Shown here: one piece after another, positions 7,709 to 16,712 of the stretch | Layout: every line of letters begins with the position of its first letter | How positions within the stretch are numbered: the first letter of the stretch is position 1 | NCBI GenBank assembly: GCA_965371445.1 | Contig: CBDUYN010000005.1 | Location: 62,001-126,000, forward strand | Length of the DNA: 64,000 nucleotides | Direction of reading: 5' to 3' | From: DASWIG01 sp965371445 | Lineage (GTDB): Bacteria > Acidobacteriota > Thermoanaerobaculia > Multivoradales > J023 | Position numbers and translations under genes: made by a program | The notes under the pieces: model-generated | Told to the model about the DNA's origin: nothing | The model's database searches: none | Seen by the model: the letters and a program-made list of their open reading frames with translations, nothing else

Positions 7709-8434
7709 TTACAGCCAGCCACGTTCCAACACGGTCCAACCGCGTCGGCGAAACGCCAGAGCACCCACGGAAGCCGCGGTCGGACGCAGATCTACGAGCG
7801 ACCAGCTCCCGGGGTCTTCGGCCTCGCTGAGGAAGTGGAGGAAGCGCACCTCGTCGCCGGGGACCAGGCTGACGCTGAAGCTGTCCAGCGGCTCCGCGAG
7901 GCCCTCGCCGATCGCTTTCAAGTAGGCTTCCTTTCGGGTCCAGCAGTTGAAGAAGGTCTCGTCGCGCTGCTGGGCCGGTACCGAGCGCAGGAATGCCCGT
8001 TCGCGCTCCGAGAAGAAGCTCTCCGAGATCGAGAGCGCGTCGCTCATCGGCCGCAGGACCTCGACGTCGACGCCGAGCTCGGCGCCGCAAGCGACGGCAT
8101 AGCCGGCGAGGTCCTCGGAGTCGGAGAGGTTGAACTCCAGCCTGTCGGCCGGCTCACGGAGCGCTTCTGTGGCGACGGCCGGCTTGTCGCGCTCGCCGTA
8201 GGCGAATTCGATGGCCGCCGCTTTCTGGCCGAGGTACTCACCCAGGAGCCGGCGAAGAAGGCCACGGCGGACGATGAAACGCCGACGGTGCTTCTCGAAG
8301 CGGAAACGCCGAGCGCGTTGGTGCTCGTCGGCCGTAAGGAGCTCGGCAAGCTCCGCCACGAGCTCCGGTGGCCGCAGGAGGTCCGCGTACCAGAGGTGGA
8401 CTTCTTGGTCCCCGAGTTGTGGCCCCGCTCCCAT
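7709..8434 (-). CDS. 4'-phosphopantetheinyl transferase, Sfp type
   Basis: The 241-residue protein carries the Sfp-family signatures: GVDVEVLRP (Mg2+/CoA site) and CWTRKEAYLKAIGEGL (the W-x2-KEA motif), plus an N-terminal ARRFRFEKHRRRF region. The family moves phosphopantetheine from CoA onto the Ser of carrier domains of NRPS/PKS or fatty-acid enzymes. No carrier protein is in this window, so its client is elsewhere. The start at 8434 (MGAGPQLG) replaces a 55-residue upstream extension that overlaps the divergent kinase. It is convergent with the ComQ-like gene, with only 13 bases between the stops. Confidence 0.85.
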   Translation of the reverse strand: MGAGPQLGDQEVHLWYADLLRPPELVAELAELLTADEHQRARRFRFEKHRRRFIVRRGLLRRLLGEYLGQKAAAIEFAYGERDKPAVATEALREPADRLEFNLSDSEDLAGYAVACGAELGVDVEVLRPMSDALSISESFFSERERAFLRSVPAQQRDETFFNCWTRKEAYLKAIGEGLAEPLDSFSVSLVPGDEVRFLHFLSEAEDPGSWSLVDLRPTAASVGALAFRRRGWTVLERGWL

Positions 8435-8441
8435 CCGGCAG

Positions 8442-8447
8442 AGTATA
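8442..8447 (-). promoter_or_regulatory. -10 box (TATACT) giving a near-leaderless phosphopantetheinyl transferase mRNA
   Basis: On the minus strand TATACT ends seven bases before the ATG at 8434, so transcription would start at or next to the start codon. No clear -35 hexamer is seen. A leaderless transcript is inferred from spacing only. Confidence 0.35.
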
Positions 8448-8484
8448 GCGTCTTCGACGCTCCTCTCCCGCTCGACAGCACTTC

Positions 8485-8493
8485 TGCTACAAT
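8485..8493 (+). promoter_or_regulatory. Extended -10 promoter (TGCTACAAT) of the PAS hybrid kinase
   Basis: TG-n-TACAAT at 8485-8493 is followed by a leader of about 55 nt to the ATG at 8555. No good -35 is seen, as is usual for extended -10 promoters. It is divergent from the phosphopantetheinyl transferase promoter, 40 bases away. Confidence 0.4.
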
Positions 8494-8554
8494 TCCCTGG
8501 GGCAGCCCTGAGAATCTCGTCGACACCAGGACGGCGTTGCGCCGGAACCCCCCT

Positions 8555-10621
8555 ATGGATCGCTTGCACGACCTGCTCAAAAGCCAGCTCGAAGGCCACT
8601 TTGGCGAGCTTTCCGAGGTTCCTCTATCCCTCAAGCCCTTCCTCGACGAGGTCCATGCCACCTACGAGAAGCTCGACAAGGAGCGTCACGCCCTGGAGCA
8701 GTCGTTGGGGCAGAGCTTCCGCGAGCTCCGGCGGGCCAACTGGGAGATGCGGGCGGTCTTCAAGGCCTTCCCGGACCTTTTTCTCTGGGTCGACGAGGCA
8801 GGCACCATCATCGACATCCACGCGGGCGACGAGGAAGACCTCTACCTGCCGGAGGTCAAGCTCCTCGGCCGCCGAATCGGCGACTTTCCGGTAGCCGACG
8901 TCGGCCGGCGCTTCGAGCGTGCGGTCGAACGGGTGCGTTCGAACAGCGACCTGGCGCAGTTCGAATACATCTACGAGAAGGATGGCATCGAGCGCACCTA
9001 CGAGGCCCGCGTCCTGTCGCTGTTCCGGGACCAGGTCCTGGTGATCATCCGCAACATCACCGAGCGGAAGCGGGCTGAGGCAGCGCTCGCCGCTGAGAAA
9101 GAGCAGCTCGCCGTGACCCTGCGCTCGATCGGCGACGGGGTGATCACGGCCAACGGCCGTGGAGAGGTCGTGATGATGAACCAGGTCGCCGAGAAGCTGA
9201 CCGGATGGGCTCAATCGGAAGCCTTGGGCCGTCCCCTGGAGGAGGTCTTGGAGCTCGTCGTCGGAGGCGACCAGGGAGGCCAGCCTATGCCCTTCCAGAA
9301 CACGGACACGGTCAACACGTCGGGAGTCCTGATCAGCCGCGACGGCGCGGAACGGACGATCTCAAGCAGCTTGGCGCCGATCCGCGACCGCCACGCTCGG
9401 ATGGTCGGCGTGGTCCTCGTCTTTCGCGACATCACCGAGGACCGGCGGCGTGAAGAACAGCGGGTACGCTCGACGAAGCTCGCGTCGATCAGCATCCTGG
9501 CCGGCGGTATCGCTCACGACTTCAACAACTTCCTGACCGCCATCCTGGGCAACATCTCCCTCGCCCGTCTTCAACTCGCGGAGGAGGGGCACAAGACGAC
9601 CGAGCTTCTGGCGCGCAGTGAGATCGCCGCACGCCAGGCGCGGGAGCTGACTCAGCAGCTGCTCACCTTCTCGATGGGCGACTCGCCGGCCAAGAAGATC
9701 GTGTCGGCCCGCAAGCTGATCGAGGAATGTGCATCCTTTGCCCTGCGCGGCTCGAACGAGACGTGCGAGGTCTCGATCGACGACCAGCTCGATCTCGTGG
9801 AGGTCGACAAAGGACAGATCACCCAGGTGATCCACAACCTGATCATCAACGCGGACCAGGCCATGCCGGAGGGCGGCACAATCGAGATCCGCGCCAAGAA
9901 CGTCACCCTCGAAGTCATGGAAGTCGCCTCCCTCAAGCCGGGGAGCTACGTCGCCATCTCGGTCACCGACACCGGAGTCGGCATCGGGCCGTCGCATCTG
10001 GCGAGGATCTTTGATCCCTACTTCACGACCAAGGCCGAAGGAAGCGGTCTCGGGCTCGCGACAGCGTATTCGATCGTTAGAAACCACCAGGGTTTAATCC
10101 AAGTCGCGTCGGAGGCCGGATCGGGAGCCACTTTCACCGTCTTTCTGCCGGCGGCCACGGGCGAGGAAGAGGAGGAAGAGGAGTGGGAAGACGACGTGAC
10201 TTTCGACGCCGTCGAGAGTGGTCGGGTACTCGTCATGGACGACGACCGGGCCGTGCTCGCCGTGACGCGCGAGATGCTTCTGAGCATGGGCTACGAAGTG
10301 CTCTGCGCCACCGAAGGCGAGCAGATGGTAGAGCTTTACCGGGGCGCCCGCGACGAAGGCAATCCCTTCGACATCGTGATCATGGATCTCACCGTACCGG
10401 GCGGCATGGGGGGAGAGGAGGCCATCGCGAGGCTCCTCGCGATCGACCCGAAAGCGCGAGTCATCGTCTCCTCAGGCTATTCCGACGATCCGATTCTGGG
10501 AGACTTCGCAAGCCACGGCTTTCGGGCCGTCCTACGCAAACCCTTTGACTTCAAGGACCTCAGTCAGGTTCTCGACGAGATTCGCCGCCGGCCGGTAAAG
10601 TCCGGCGAAGAGGCCCCGTAG
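8555..10621 (+). CDS. Soluble PAS-PAS hybrid histidine kinase with receiver
   Basis: A 688-residue protein with no membrane span or signal peptide. There is a helical/coiled-coil start (to about 65), PAS 1 (about 66-180, VFKAFPDLFLWVDEAG) and PAS 2 (about 190-305, LRSIGDGVITANGRGEVV). The H-box has His321 (AGGIAHDFNNFL), followed by an HATPase domain (NADQAMPEGG, DTGVGIG, GSGLGLATAY). After an acidic linker comes a receiver with Asp611 (IVIMDLTVPGG). The kinase core is of the same NtrB-like type as in the ComP-like protein, but the sensor is cytoplasmic. No DNA-binding output is attached, so phosphate must pass to another protein. A longer in-frame ORF from 7835 runs antisense through the phosphopantetheinyl transferase gene and is rejected. 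Confidence 0.85.
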   Translation: MDRLHDLLKSQLEGHFGELSEVPLSLKPFLDEVHATYEKLDKERHALEQSLGQSFRELRRANWEMRAVFKAFPDLFLWVDEAGTIIDIHAGDEEDLYLPEVKLLGRRIGDFPVADVGRRFERAVERVRSNSDLAQFEYIYEKDGIERTYEARVLSLFRDQVLVIIRNITERKRAEAALAAEKEQLAVTLRSIGDGVITANGRGEVVMMNQVAEKLTGWAQSEALGRPLEEVLELVVGGDQGGQPMPFQNTDTVNTSGVLISRDGAERTISSSLAPIRDRHARMVGVVLVFRDITEDRRREEQRVRSTKLASISILAGGIAHDFNNFLTAILGNISLARLQLAEEGHKTTELLARSEIAARQARELTQQLLTFSMGDSPAKKIVSARKLIEECASFALRGSNETCEVSIDDQLDLVEVDKGQITQVIHNLIINADQAMPEGGTIEIRAKNVTLEVMEVASLKPGSYVAISVTDTGVGIGPSHLARIFDPYFTTKAEGSGLGLATAYSIVRNHQGLIQVASEAGSGATFTVFLPAATGEEEEEEEWEDDVTFDAVESGRVLVMDDDRAVLAVTREMLLSMGYEVLCATEGEQMVELYRGARDEGNPFDIVIMDLTVPGGMGGEEAIARLLAIDPKARVIVSSGYSDDPILGDFASHGFRAVLRKPFDFKDLSQVLDEIRRRPVKSGEEAP

Positions 10622-10650
10622 CCGCTCGGCGGTAGGGGAGAGAGGAGAGA

Positions 10651-11781
10651 ATGGACATCAAGCTCAGCGAACGCCAGCAGACGACCGTGGGCACGGCAGT
10701 GACCGTGCTGGCAACCCTTGTCATCCTCTGCGTCCTGGCAGCGTTGGTGTGGCTCGTCGCTTTTTTTCTGAAGAGCTTTTCTCATGTCTTCCTGCCGCTC
10801 GCCGTGGCCGCGGTGGCCGCCTTGGTCCTGGAGCCTTATTACGTCTGGCTGAAGCGCCGCATGCCGTCGCCGGTGGCCCTGGGCGCGCTTTTCCTTTCGC
10901 TACTCCTGCCGGTGGCGGGCCTCCTGTGGTTCTTTGGCGACCTGCTGGCTCGTCAGATCTCCGACCTGGTGGCCAGAATGCCCGAGTGGTGGGTGTCGGT
11001 CCGTGCCTTCCTCGTGGAACGCTGGCCTCTGGTGATGGACTTCTGGGAGAAATACGGTCTGGGCACGCGCCTCCGGGAAGCGCTCTCCGGGCACGAGGAG
11101 GAGCTCTTGTCGGGACTCCAAATCCTAGGGCTCAAGGCCCTCTCCGCGGGCGCGGGGATCTTCAGCGCCCTCGGCGCGCTTTTTAACTGGGCGCTCGTTC
11201 CGATCTACATCGCCTTTATTCTCCTAGGTGACCTCGGGCGCCGTTCGGTGACCTGGTCGAATACCGCGCTGCCGTTCTTGAAGAGCGAAACCCGCGACGA
11301 CATCCTCTACCTCGTCCGCGAGCTCGTCATGATCATCGTCGCCTTTTTCCGCGGACAGCTGCTGATCGCTCTGATCCAAGGAGCGCTCTTTGCCGTCGGC
11401 TTCTCGATCGTCGGGCTGCGCTACGGAGCGATCCTGGGCCTCACCCTGGGCTTCTTGAACATCATCCCCTACCTGGGATCGATCATCGGCCTCGGCGTCG
11501 CTCTACCCCTGGCCTTTTTCCAGGACGGCGGCGGGATCTGGAAGCTGGTGGCTGTCCTCGTGGTCTTCACCGTCGTGCAGATGATCGAGGGCTACCTCTT
11601 GACCCCGAAGATCATGGGCGACCAGACGGGCCTTCACCCGATGGCCATCATGGTGGCCATCTTCTTTTGGGGATCCGCGCTCGACGGCATCATGGGAATG
11701 CTTCTCGCCATTCCGCTGACGGCGTTTTTCGTCGTCTTCTGGCGTCTGGCGCGGGAGAAGTACATCAAGGAGCTGGTCTGA
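10651..11781 (+). CDS. AI-2E family inner-membrane transporter
   Basis: A 376-residue membrane protein with about seven to eight spans. Two lie at the N-terminus (about 15-70), then a soluble-looking insert rich in charged residues (about 90-150), then the conserved C-terminal block with GLTLGFLNIIPYLGSIIG, FTVVQMIEGYLLTPKIMG and GLHPMAIMVAIFFWGSALDG. These are hallmarks of the family that includes TqsA (AI-2 export) and Na+/H+ antiporter members, so the substrate cannot be assigned. A GGAGAG stretch lies just before the ATG (gagaggagagaATG). It starts 29 bases after the hybrid kinase stop and may be co-transcribed with it. Confidence 0.85.
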   Translation: MDIKLSERQQTTVGTAVTVLATLVILCVLAALVWLVAFFLKSFSHVFLPLAVAAVAALVLEPYYVWLKRRMPSPVALGALFLSLLLPVAGLLWFFGDLLARQISDLVARMPEWWVSVRAFLVERWPLVMDFWEKYGLGTRLREALSGHEEELLSGLQILGLKALSAGAGIFSALGALFNWALVPIYIAFILLGDLGRRSVTWSNTALPFLKSETRDDILYLVRELVMIIVAFFRGQLLIALIQGALFAVGFSIVGLRYGAILGLTLGFLNIIPYLGSIIGLGVALPLAFFQDGGGIWKLVAVLVVFTVVQMIEGYLLTPKIMGDQTGLHPMAIMVAIFFWGSALDGIMGMLLAIPLTAFFVVFWRLAREKYIKELV

Positions 11782-11866
11782 AGAGCCTGCCTTCCGCAAG
11801 ACGGCAGCCTGCGCGGCCCGGGCCGGAGCCTGCCCTACGAAGAGAGAGAAGGATCCCGTCCTGCTC

Positions 11867-12643
11867 ATGAGAAGAAAAGCCTACGCCCTCGTCACCTTCC
11901 TCGCGCTCTTGGGCTGCCAGCCGGCGCCGCGAGCCGCGGCGGACGGAGTCGAGGAGCTCGTCGTCAAGGTCTTGAGCGAATACCCCCACGACCGGAGCGC
12001 TTATTGCCAAGGCCTGCTCTGGCAAGACGGAGTCCTCTTCGAGAGCACCGGCCTGTACGGCCGTTCCACCCTCCGGCGGGTGGACCCGACTTCGGGAGCC
12101 GTTCTGGCGCGTCATGACCTCGACCCAGGCCTCTTCGGTGAAGGGCTGGCGCTGGTCGGCGGACGATTGATTCAGCTGACCTGGTACGCCGGCCTCGCCC
12201 TCGTCTACGACGAAAAGGACCTCTTGCCGATCGACCAGCTCAGCTACGGCGGCCAGGGCTGGGGTCTCGCCTGGGGCGGCGAGCGCCTCGTGATGTCCAA
12301 CGGCACTTCGCGGCTCTCCTTCCGTGATCCTTCGACGTTCGAAATCGTCGGCCACGTCGATGTCTCTCTCGGCGGCCGAGCGATCCGGAACCTCAACGAG
12401 CTCGAAGTCGCCAAAGGCTCGGTCTACGCCAACGTCTGGCAGGAGGACTGGATCGCCCGGATCGATCCGAAGACCGGCAAGGTCACCGCCCGGATCGACG
12501 CCTCAGGCCTCCTGAGCCTTTTCGAGCGCCGGGGTACGGACGTCTTGAACTGCATTGCCTACGACCCGGAGTCGAAGACCTTCTGGATCACGGGCAAGCT
12601 CTGGCCCAAGATGTTCCAGGTGGTCTTCGTGCCCCGGCAGTAG
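11867..12643 (+). CDS. Glutaminyl-peptide cyclotransferase (plant/bacterial propeller type), lipoprotein
   Basis: 258 residues. The signal ends in a lipobox (FLALLGC, Cys17). The rest is a five-bladed propeller with the family motifs SAYCQGLLW, FESTGLYGRSTL, LFGEGLAL, IQLTWYAG and LNELEV. The last block holds the acidic residues near the active centre in papaya-type cyclases. These enzymes turn N-terminal Gln into pyroglutamate. As a lipoprotein it should act in the periplasm or at the outer membrane. It lies 85 bases after the AI-2E-type gene, on the same strand. Confidence 0.85.
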   Translation: MRRKAYALVTFLALLGCQPAPRAAADGVEELVVKVLSEYPHDRSAYCQGLLWQDGVLFESTGLYGRSTLRRVDPTSGAVLARHDLDPGLFGEGLALVGGRLIQLTWYAGLALVYDEKDLLPIDQLSYGGQGWGLAWGGERLVMSNGTSRLSFRDPSTFEIVGHVDVSLGGRAIRNLNELEVAKGSVYANVWQEDWIARIDPKTGKVTARIDASGLLSLFERRGTDVLNCIAYDPESKTFWITGKLWPKMFQVVFVPRQ

Positions 12644-12670
12644 AAAACCTCGTGTGCTAGCCTTGCGCGT

Positions 12671-12685
12671 GTCCGCTGAGCGGAC
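12671..12685. repeat. Inverted repeat GTCCGC-TGA-GCGGAC
   Basis: Perfect six-base arms around a three-base loop, between the glutaminyl cyclase stop and the kinase start. No T-run follows, so it is either a Rho-assisted end of the upstream gene or a small operator for the kinase gene. Confidence 0.35.
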
Positions 12686-12706
12686 GCGTCGGGAGGTCGA
12701 AAAGGC

Positions 12707-14914
12707 GTGGACACGGATCGCAGGCACCAAGTAACGGAGCTCGTCAAGACCCTGCGGGAGCTACCGGCCGACGAGCGGCCGACACAGCTGGAGCGGGCCT
12801 GCGCCGGCGACGCGGACCTGCGTCGCGAGGTCGAGGCGCTCTTGGAGACCGCGGGTCCGAGCGAGCGTCCCCCCGACACGATCGGCCCACGCCCCGCGGA
12901 GCGGCCGCCCTCGCAGATCGGCAAGTACAAGATCGTCGGCAAGATCGGGAAGGGAGGCTTCGGCGAGGTGTTCCTCGGCCGCGACCCGGTGATCAAGCGC
13001 CAGGTCGCCGTCAAGCTCTGCAACTCGGGCGACGAGAGGCTGCGGCGGCGCTTCTCGCGGGAGGTCGAGATCGCCGGTGGCCTCCAGCATCCCAACATAA
13101 CGACCGTCCACGACTCGGGTACCTTCGGCGAGATCCCGTATCTCGTCCAGGAGTACCTGCCCGGCGAGGACTTGGCCCAGCAGATCCGCAGCCGCCGCGA
13201 GACGACGCCCGCCGAACGGCTCCGCTACCTGATCCAGGTGGCCCGGGGCTTGAGCTACGCCCACGGCCGGGGGGTCGTCCACCGCGACGTCAAGCCGTCG
13301 AACGTACGGGTGCTCGAAGACGGGACCGTCAAGATCCTCGACTTCGGCATCGCCCGGCTCCTCGACGACGCCAAGACCCGCCTCACCCAGACCGGCATGA
13401 GGATAGGGACCATGTGCTACATGGCCCCGGAGCAGCTGCGGGGCGAGAAGGTCGACCCGCGCGCTGACATCTTCTCCTTCGGAATCCTGGCCTACGAGCT
13501 CCTGAGCTACGAGCACCCGTTCAAGGCCGAGAGCGGCCACCAGGTGATGTACCGGGTGCTGGAGTCGGAGCCGACGCCGCTCGAGGAGCTGTGGAGCGAC
13601 TGCCCGCCGCGTCTCGCCGACTGCGTCCGCCGCTGCCTCGCCAAGGACGCGGACCAGCGCTTCGACGACATGGTCGAGGTCTTAAACGAGCTCGAAGCGG
13701 TCGCCGTAGAGGAGAGCGCCATGGCGACGGCGGTGACGTCGGCGACGTCGATGACCTCGGTCCGCGCTGCCGCATTGCCGGGGCGGCGCGGCCCACGCCG
13801 GCGGCGCTCCCTGCCGAGCTGGGCCCGACGGCTGGCCGGCGCCGCCGTGGTGCTCGCCGTCCTCGCCCTGGTCTATCTTCTCGGCCGCGGTGCCATCGCC
13901 CTCGAGCCGCTGACCGAGCCGCCGAGCTTGAAGCCGGAAGCGCAGGCTGCAGCGCAAGAGGTCCCCGCCTCACCGGAGCCGTCGGCACCGGCGACGACCT
14001 CGATTCGTCCGCCGCCGGAGGCGACGACGTCGGTTCGTCCGTCAGCTTCCCCCCCGCCTCCGGCCCACGGGCCGGAGGGCGCCGCCGACCCGCCGGGCGC
14101 GGCGACGCCGAGGCCGGTCCCTGAGACGCCTTTGCCGGTCAAGGAACCGGAGGTCGTGGCCCCGGAGCTCCGGGTAGACGCCGGGACCGAGGGGCAGGCC
14201 CAGCCGCCGGCACCGGGCGAAGCAGCGCCGCCGGCTCCGCTCGCCAAGGGCAGGGTGGCGATCAACGCCTTGCCCTGGGCCCTGATCGAGAGTCTCACGG
14301 CCGCCGACGGTACGGAGATCGAGCTCAAGACCCACTACACGCCGTTGGGGCTCGTGATCCCCATAGGCGTCTATTCCCTCGTCCTCTCAGACCCTGGCTC
14401 CGGAGGGCTTCGCCGTTGCCGTCTGGAGGTTCGCACCGGCTCGGTAGGCGGATGCCACGAACGATTCTCCAGGGTCCGGGCGGAGGACTTTTTTGCCCTC
14501 TACGAACCGGACGCCGGCTCCGGGCGGCGTCCCCCGCATCCGCCGCCAGGGCCGCCGGGACGCCCGCCGACCCGCGGCGGCCGTCCGCCGGATCCGCCCC
14601 GCAAGATTCCGTCCTGGTTGAAAAAGTCTGCCCAGGCCTACTTCGACGGTGACTATGCGAGCGTCGAGGGGCTCCTCGCCTCGGGAAAGGTCAAGGAGGA
14701 ACGCGAGCGTTTTTACGTCTTCCTCTTCCGCGGCTCGGCGCTCCATGCGCTCTACCTCCTCGGAGGCGAGGACGACGAGTCGCTCGCCACGACCGCCGCG
14801 CGGGACCTGAAGGCGTGCCGGGAGCACCGCTCGGCCTTCTCGCCCAGCTCGGAGCATTTCTCGCCGCGCTTCATCGAGTTTTTCTCCGTCGCCGGCGTCC
14901 GCGCCGGCTCGTAG
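12707..14914 (+). CDS. Receptor-like Ser/Thr protein kinase, Pro-rich
   Basis: 735 residues from GTG 12707, with GGGAGG about ten bases upstream. Residues 1-55 are the short helical region often found before such kinases. The kinase domain (about 67-335) has GKGGFGEVFLG (P-loop), VAVKL (catalytic Lys), HRDVKPSNV (catalytic Asp), DFGIARLL and a MAPEQLRGE APE motif. A single membrane span (about 377-395) is followed by a long Pro/Ala-rich stalk with TTSIRPPPEATTSVRP-like repeats. The C-terminal domain (about 640-735) is helical and resembles part of a TPR fold (AQAYFDGDYASVEGLL). It would sense envelope state outside and phosphorylate Ser/Thr inside. No phosphatase is next to it. Confidence 0.85.
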   Translation: MDTDRRHQVTELVKTLRELPADERPTQLERACAGDADLRREVEALLETAGPSERPPDTIGPRPAERPPSQIGKYKIVGKIGKGGFGEVFLGRDPVIKRQVAVKLCNSGDERLRRRFSREVEIAGGLQHPNITTVHDSGTFGEIPYLVQEYLPGEDLAQQIRSRRETTPAERLRYLIQVARGLSYAHGRGVVHRDVKPSNVRVLEDGTVKILDFGIARLLDDAKTRLTQTGMRIGTMCYMAPEQLRGEKVDPRADIFSFGILAYELLSYEHPFKAESGHQVMYRVLESEPTPLEELWSDCPPRLADCVRRCLAKDADQRFDDMVEVLNELEAVAVEESAMATAVTSATSMTSVRAAALPGRRGPRRRRSLPSWARRLAGAAVVLAVLALVYLLGRGAIALEPLTEPPSLKPEAQAAAQEVPASPEPSAPATTSIRPPPEATTSVRPSASPPPPAHGPEGAADPPGAATPRPVPETPLPVKEPEVVAPELRVDAGTEGQAQPPAPGEAAPPAPLAKGRVAINALPWALIESLTAADGTEIELKTHYTPLGLVIPIGVYSLVLSDPGSGGLRRCRLEVRTGSVGGCHERFSRVRAEDFFALYEPDAGSGRRPPHPPPGPPGRPPTRGGRPPDPPRKIPSWLKKSAQAYFDGDYASVEGLLASGKVKEERERFYVFLFRGSALHALYLLGGEDDESLATTAARDLKACREHRSAFSPSSEHFSPRFIEFFSVAGVRAGS

Positions 14915-14924
14915 GGCAAACGCC

Positions 14925-15779
14925 CTAGTCCTTGAGCGTCTCGGCGAGGAAGGCGAGCGTCTTGGCCCAGGCGTCCTCGGCGGCCTCGGCGTGGTAGCGG
15001 GTCCCCGAAGGGTTCGCGAAGGCGTGGCTCGCTCCCTCGTAGACGTGGACGCGGACGTCCTTGCCGAGGCCCTTCATCGCTTTCTCGAACTCCCGCACCG
15101 TCTCCACCGGGATGCCTCGGTCCTCGGAGCCGAAGATTCCGAGGACCGGCGCCTGGACGGCCTTGAGCTCCTCCGGGTCGGTGACGAGGCGCCCGTAGTA
15201 GACGACGGTGGCGTCGACCTGGCCGGCGAGGGCCAGCCCGGTGCTGAGCGACCAGCCGCCGCCGAAACACCAGCCGATCGTTCCGATCTTGCCGGCTCCT
15301 TTCTCCTTCAAGAAAGCGTGGGCCCGCCGGAGGTTCGCCTCCGCGGCCTCGGGGTTGTCGCGGACCGAGCCGGTGAGCCGCCTCGCCGTCTCACGATCGC
15401 TCGCCACTTCGCCGCCGTAGAGGTCGACGGCGAGCGCGAGGTATCCCTCGCCCGCCAGCTGACGAGCCATCGAACGGATGTTGTCATTGAGGCCCCACCA
15501 CTCGTGGATGACGATCATCCCCGGCAGCTCGCCGGTCGCTCCGGCCGGCCGGGCGAGGAATCCCTTGGCACTGTCGGCGTAGGCGACCTCCTCGGTCTCG
15601 ACGGCGGCGCCGGGCTCGACCTGGGCGGCCGGCGTCGGAACGGGCTCGTCGCCCTTGTGCTCTTGGGCCATGCGCTCGTCCACGGCCTTCTGGGTGTTCG
15701 AAGACGGCTCCTGCGAGGTGGCAGGGAGCGCCACGAAGAGGATCAAGAAGAAGACGGCGTACACAGATCGACGGACCAT
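14925..15779 (-). CDS. Secreted dienelactone hydrolase family alpha/beta hydrolase
   Basis: 284 residues with a signal peptide (about 1-22, FFLILFVALPATSQ). The alpha/beta-hydrolase fold has the dienelactone hydrolase nucleophile elbow G-W-C-F-G-G (Cys in place of Ser), an Asp in FGSEDRGIP and a His in GASHAFANP, which complete the triad. HEWWGLNDNIRSMA is the typical oxyanion-side motif. The residues between the signal and the domain are rich in Glu, Pro and Ala. Secreted members act on esters or lactones; the substrate is unknown. It is convergent with the Ser/Thr kinase gene. Confidence 0.85.
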   Translation of the reverse strand: MVRRSVYAVFFLILFVALPATSQEPSSNTQKAVDERMAQEHKGDEPVPTPAAQVEPGAAVETEEVAYADSAKGFLARPAGATGELPGMIVIHEWWGLNDNIRSMARQLAGEGYLALAVDLYGGEVASDRETARRLTGSVRDNPEAAEANLRRAHAFLKEKGAGKIGTIGWCFGGGWSLSTGLALAGQVDATVVYYGRLVTDPEELKAVQAPVLGIFGSEDRGIPVETVREFEKAMKGLGKDVRVHVYEGASHAFANPSGTRYHAEAAEDAWAKTLAFLAETLKD

Positions 15780-15852
15780 GACGTTGCTCCTCGGTCGATT
15801 CGTTGATCGATCCTTGGCGGCGAGGCTATCACGCCCCAGCGGGACGGCGGCT

Positions 15853-16623
15853 TCAGCCCCGCTGCCGCCTCAGCTCAAAGAGCACCACGGCCGCCGCCAC
15901 GGTCACGTTCAAGGACTCGACCGGCTCGTCGACGGGAATCGTCAGCTGAAGCGCCGCGCGCTCGCGAGTCTCCTCCGAAAGCCCGGTTCCCTCAGCACCG
16001 AGCGCCAGGACGAGAGCCCCGTCGAGCTCGGCCTCGTAAAGGTCGCGTCCGCCGTGGGGGACGAGCGCCGTCCACCGCGGGCGGATCGCCGCGAGTTGGG
16101 CGTCGAGGCCGGTGGGGGAGACGTGGACGGCGACCGGCAGGCGCAAGAGGCTACCGGCTGCAGCGCGCTGGGCCCGCGGGTGATTGGGATGGACCGAGCC
16201 ACAGCCGAGGCCGAGGCCCGAGACACCGCTCGCCTCTGCCACCCGGGCCAGGGCGCCGAGGTTGCCGGGGTCCTGGACGCCTTCGAGATAGAGGTAGACC
16301 CCGCCGTCGATGACGGGGAGCGCCTCGACGCCGTGGCGGGGTAGGGAAGCGATGGCGACGACGCCACGGGGCGAATCGCTGTCGGTCACCTCGTCGAGCA
16401 ACCGCGCCTCGACGGCCAGGGGACGGCGGGGGAGGCGGCGCTCGAGGCGGCGTCCTTCAGCGCTGGCAAGGAAATCGGGAGTGACGAGGACGGTGCCGAG
16501 GGCAAGGCCTGCGTCGATCGCTTCGCCGAGGAGATGAGGCCCCTCCAGGAGCACCGCGTCGGCTTTGCTTCGACGCACGCGGCGAAGATCCTTGAGGTGA
16601 GAATTCTTGCGGCTACGAATCAC
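15853..16623 (-). CDS. TrmH/SpoU family RNA 2'-O-methyltransferase
   Basis: 256 residues. The N-terminal RNA-binding part (about 1-95) is followed by a SPOUT knotted domain. Motif 1 is EGVQDPGNLGALARVAEASG, motif 2 is LALGAEGTGLS and motif 3 is IPVDEPVESLNVTVAAAV. The Asn and Arg needed for 2'-O-methylation are present. S-adenosylmethionine is the methyl donor, and the divergent neighbour is metK. Whether it acts on tRNA or 23S rRNA (RlmB-like) cannot be decided from sequence. Confidence 0.85.
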   Translation of the reverse strand: MIRSRKNSHLKDLRRVRRSKADAVLLEGPHLLGEAIDAGLALGTVLVTPDFLASAEGRRLERRLPRRPLAVEARLLDEVTDSDSPRGVVAIASLPRHGVEALPVIDGGVYLYLEGVQDPGNLGALARVAEASGVSGLGLGCGSVHPNHPRAQRAAAGSLLRLPVAVHVSPTGLDAQLAAIRPRWTALVPHGGRDLYEAELDGALVLALGAEGTGLSEETRERAALQLTIPVDEPVESLNVTVAAAVVLFELRRQRG

Positions 16624-16677
16624 GATGGCTCAGGATCTTAGAGATTTCTGGCACCGATTCCAATCGGGTGTCGGTCG

Positions 16678-16706
16678 TTGACCCGCTCTGGCGGGGCTGC
16701 TAGGAT
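16678..16706 (+). promoter_or_regulatory. Strong sigma-70 promoter of metK
   Basis: TTGACC (16678-16683), an ideal 17-base spacer and TAGGAT (16701-16706). The start of transcription would be near 16713, leaving a leader of about 125 nt. Confidence 0.6.
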
Positions 16707-16712
16707 CCGGCG

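Noticed and set aside
7835..8554. In-frame 240-codon extension of the PAS hybrid kinase
   Set aside because: It is antisense to the well-supported phosphopantetheinyl transferase gene and has no domain; a promoter and ATG are found at 8485-8555.
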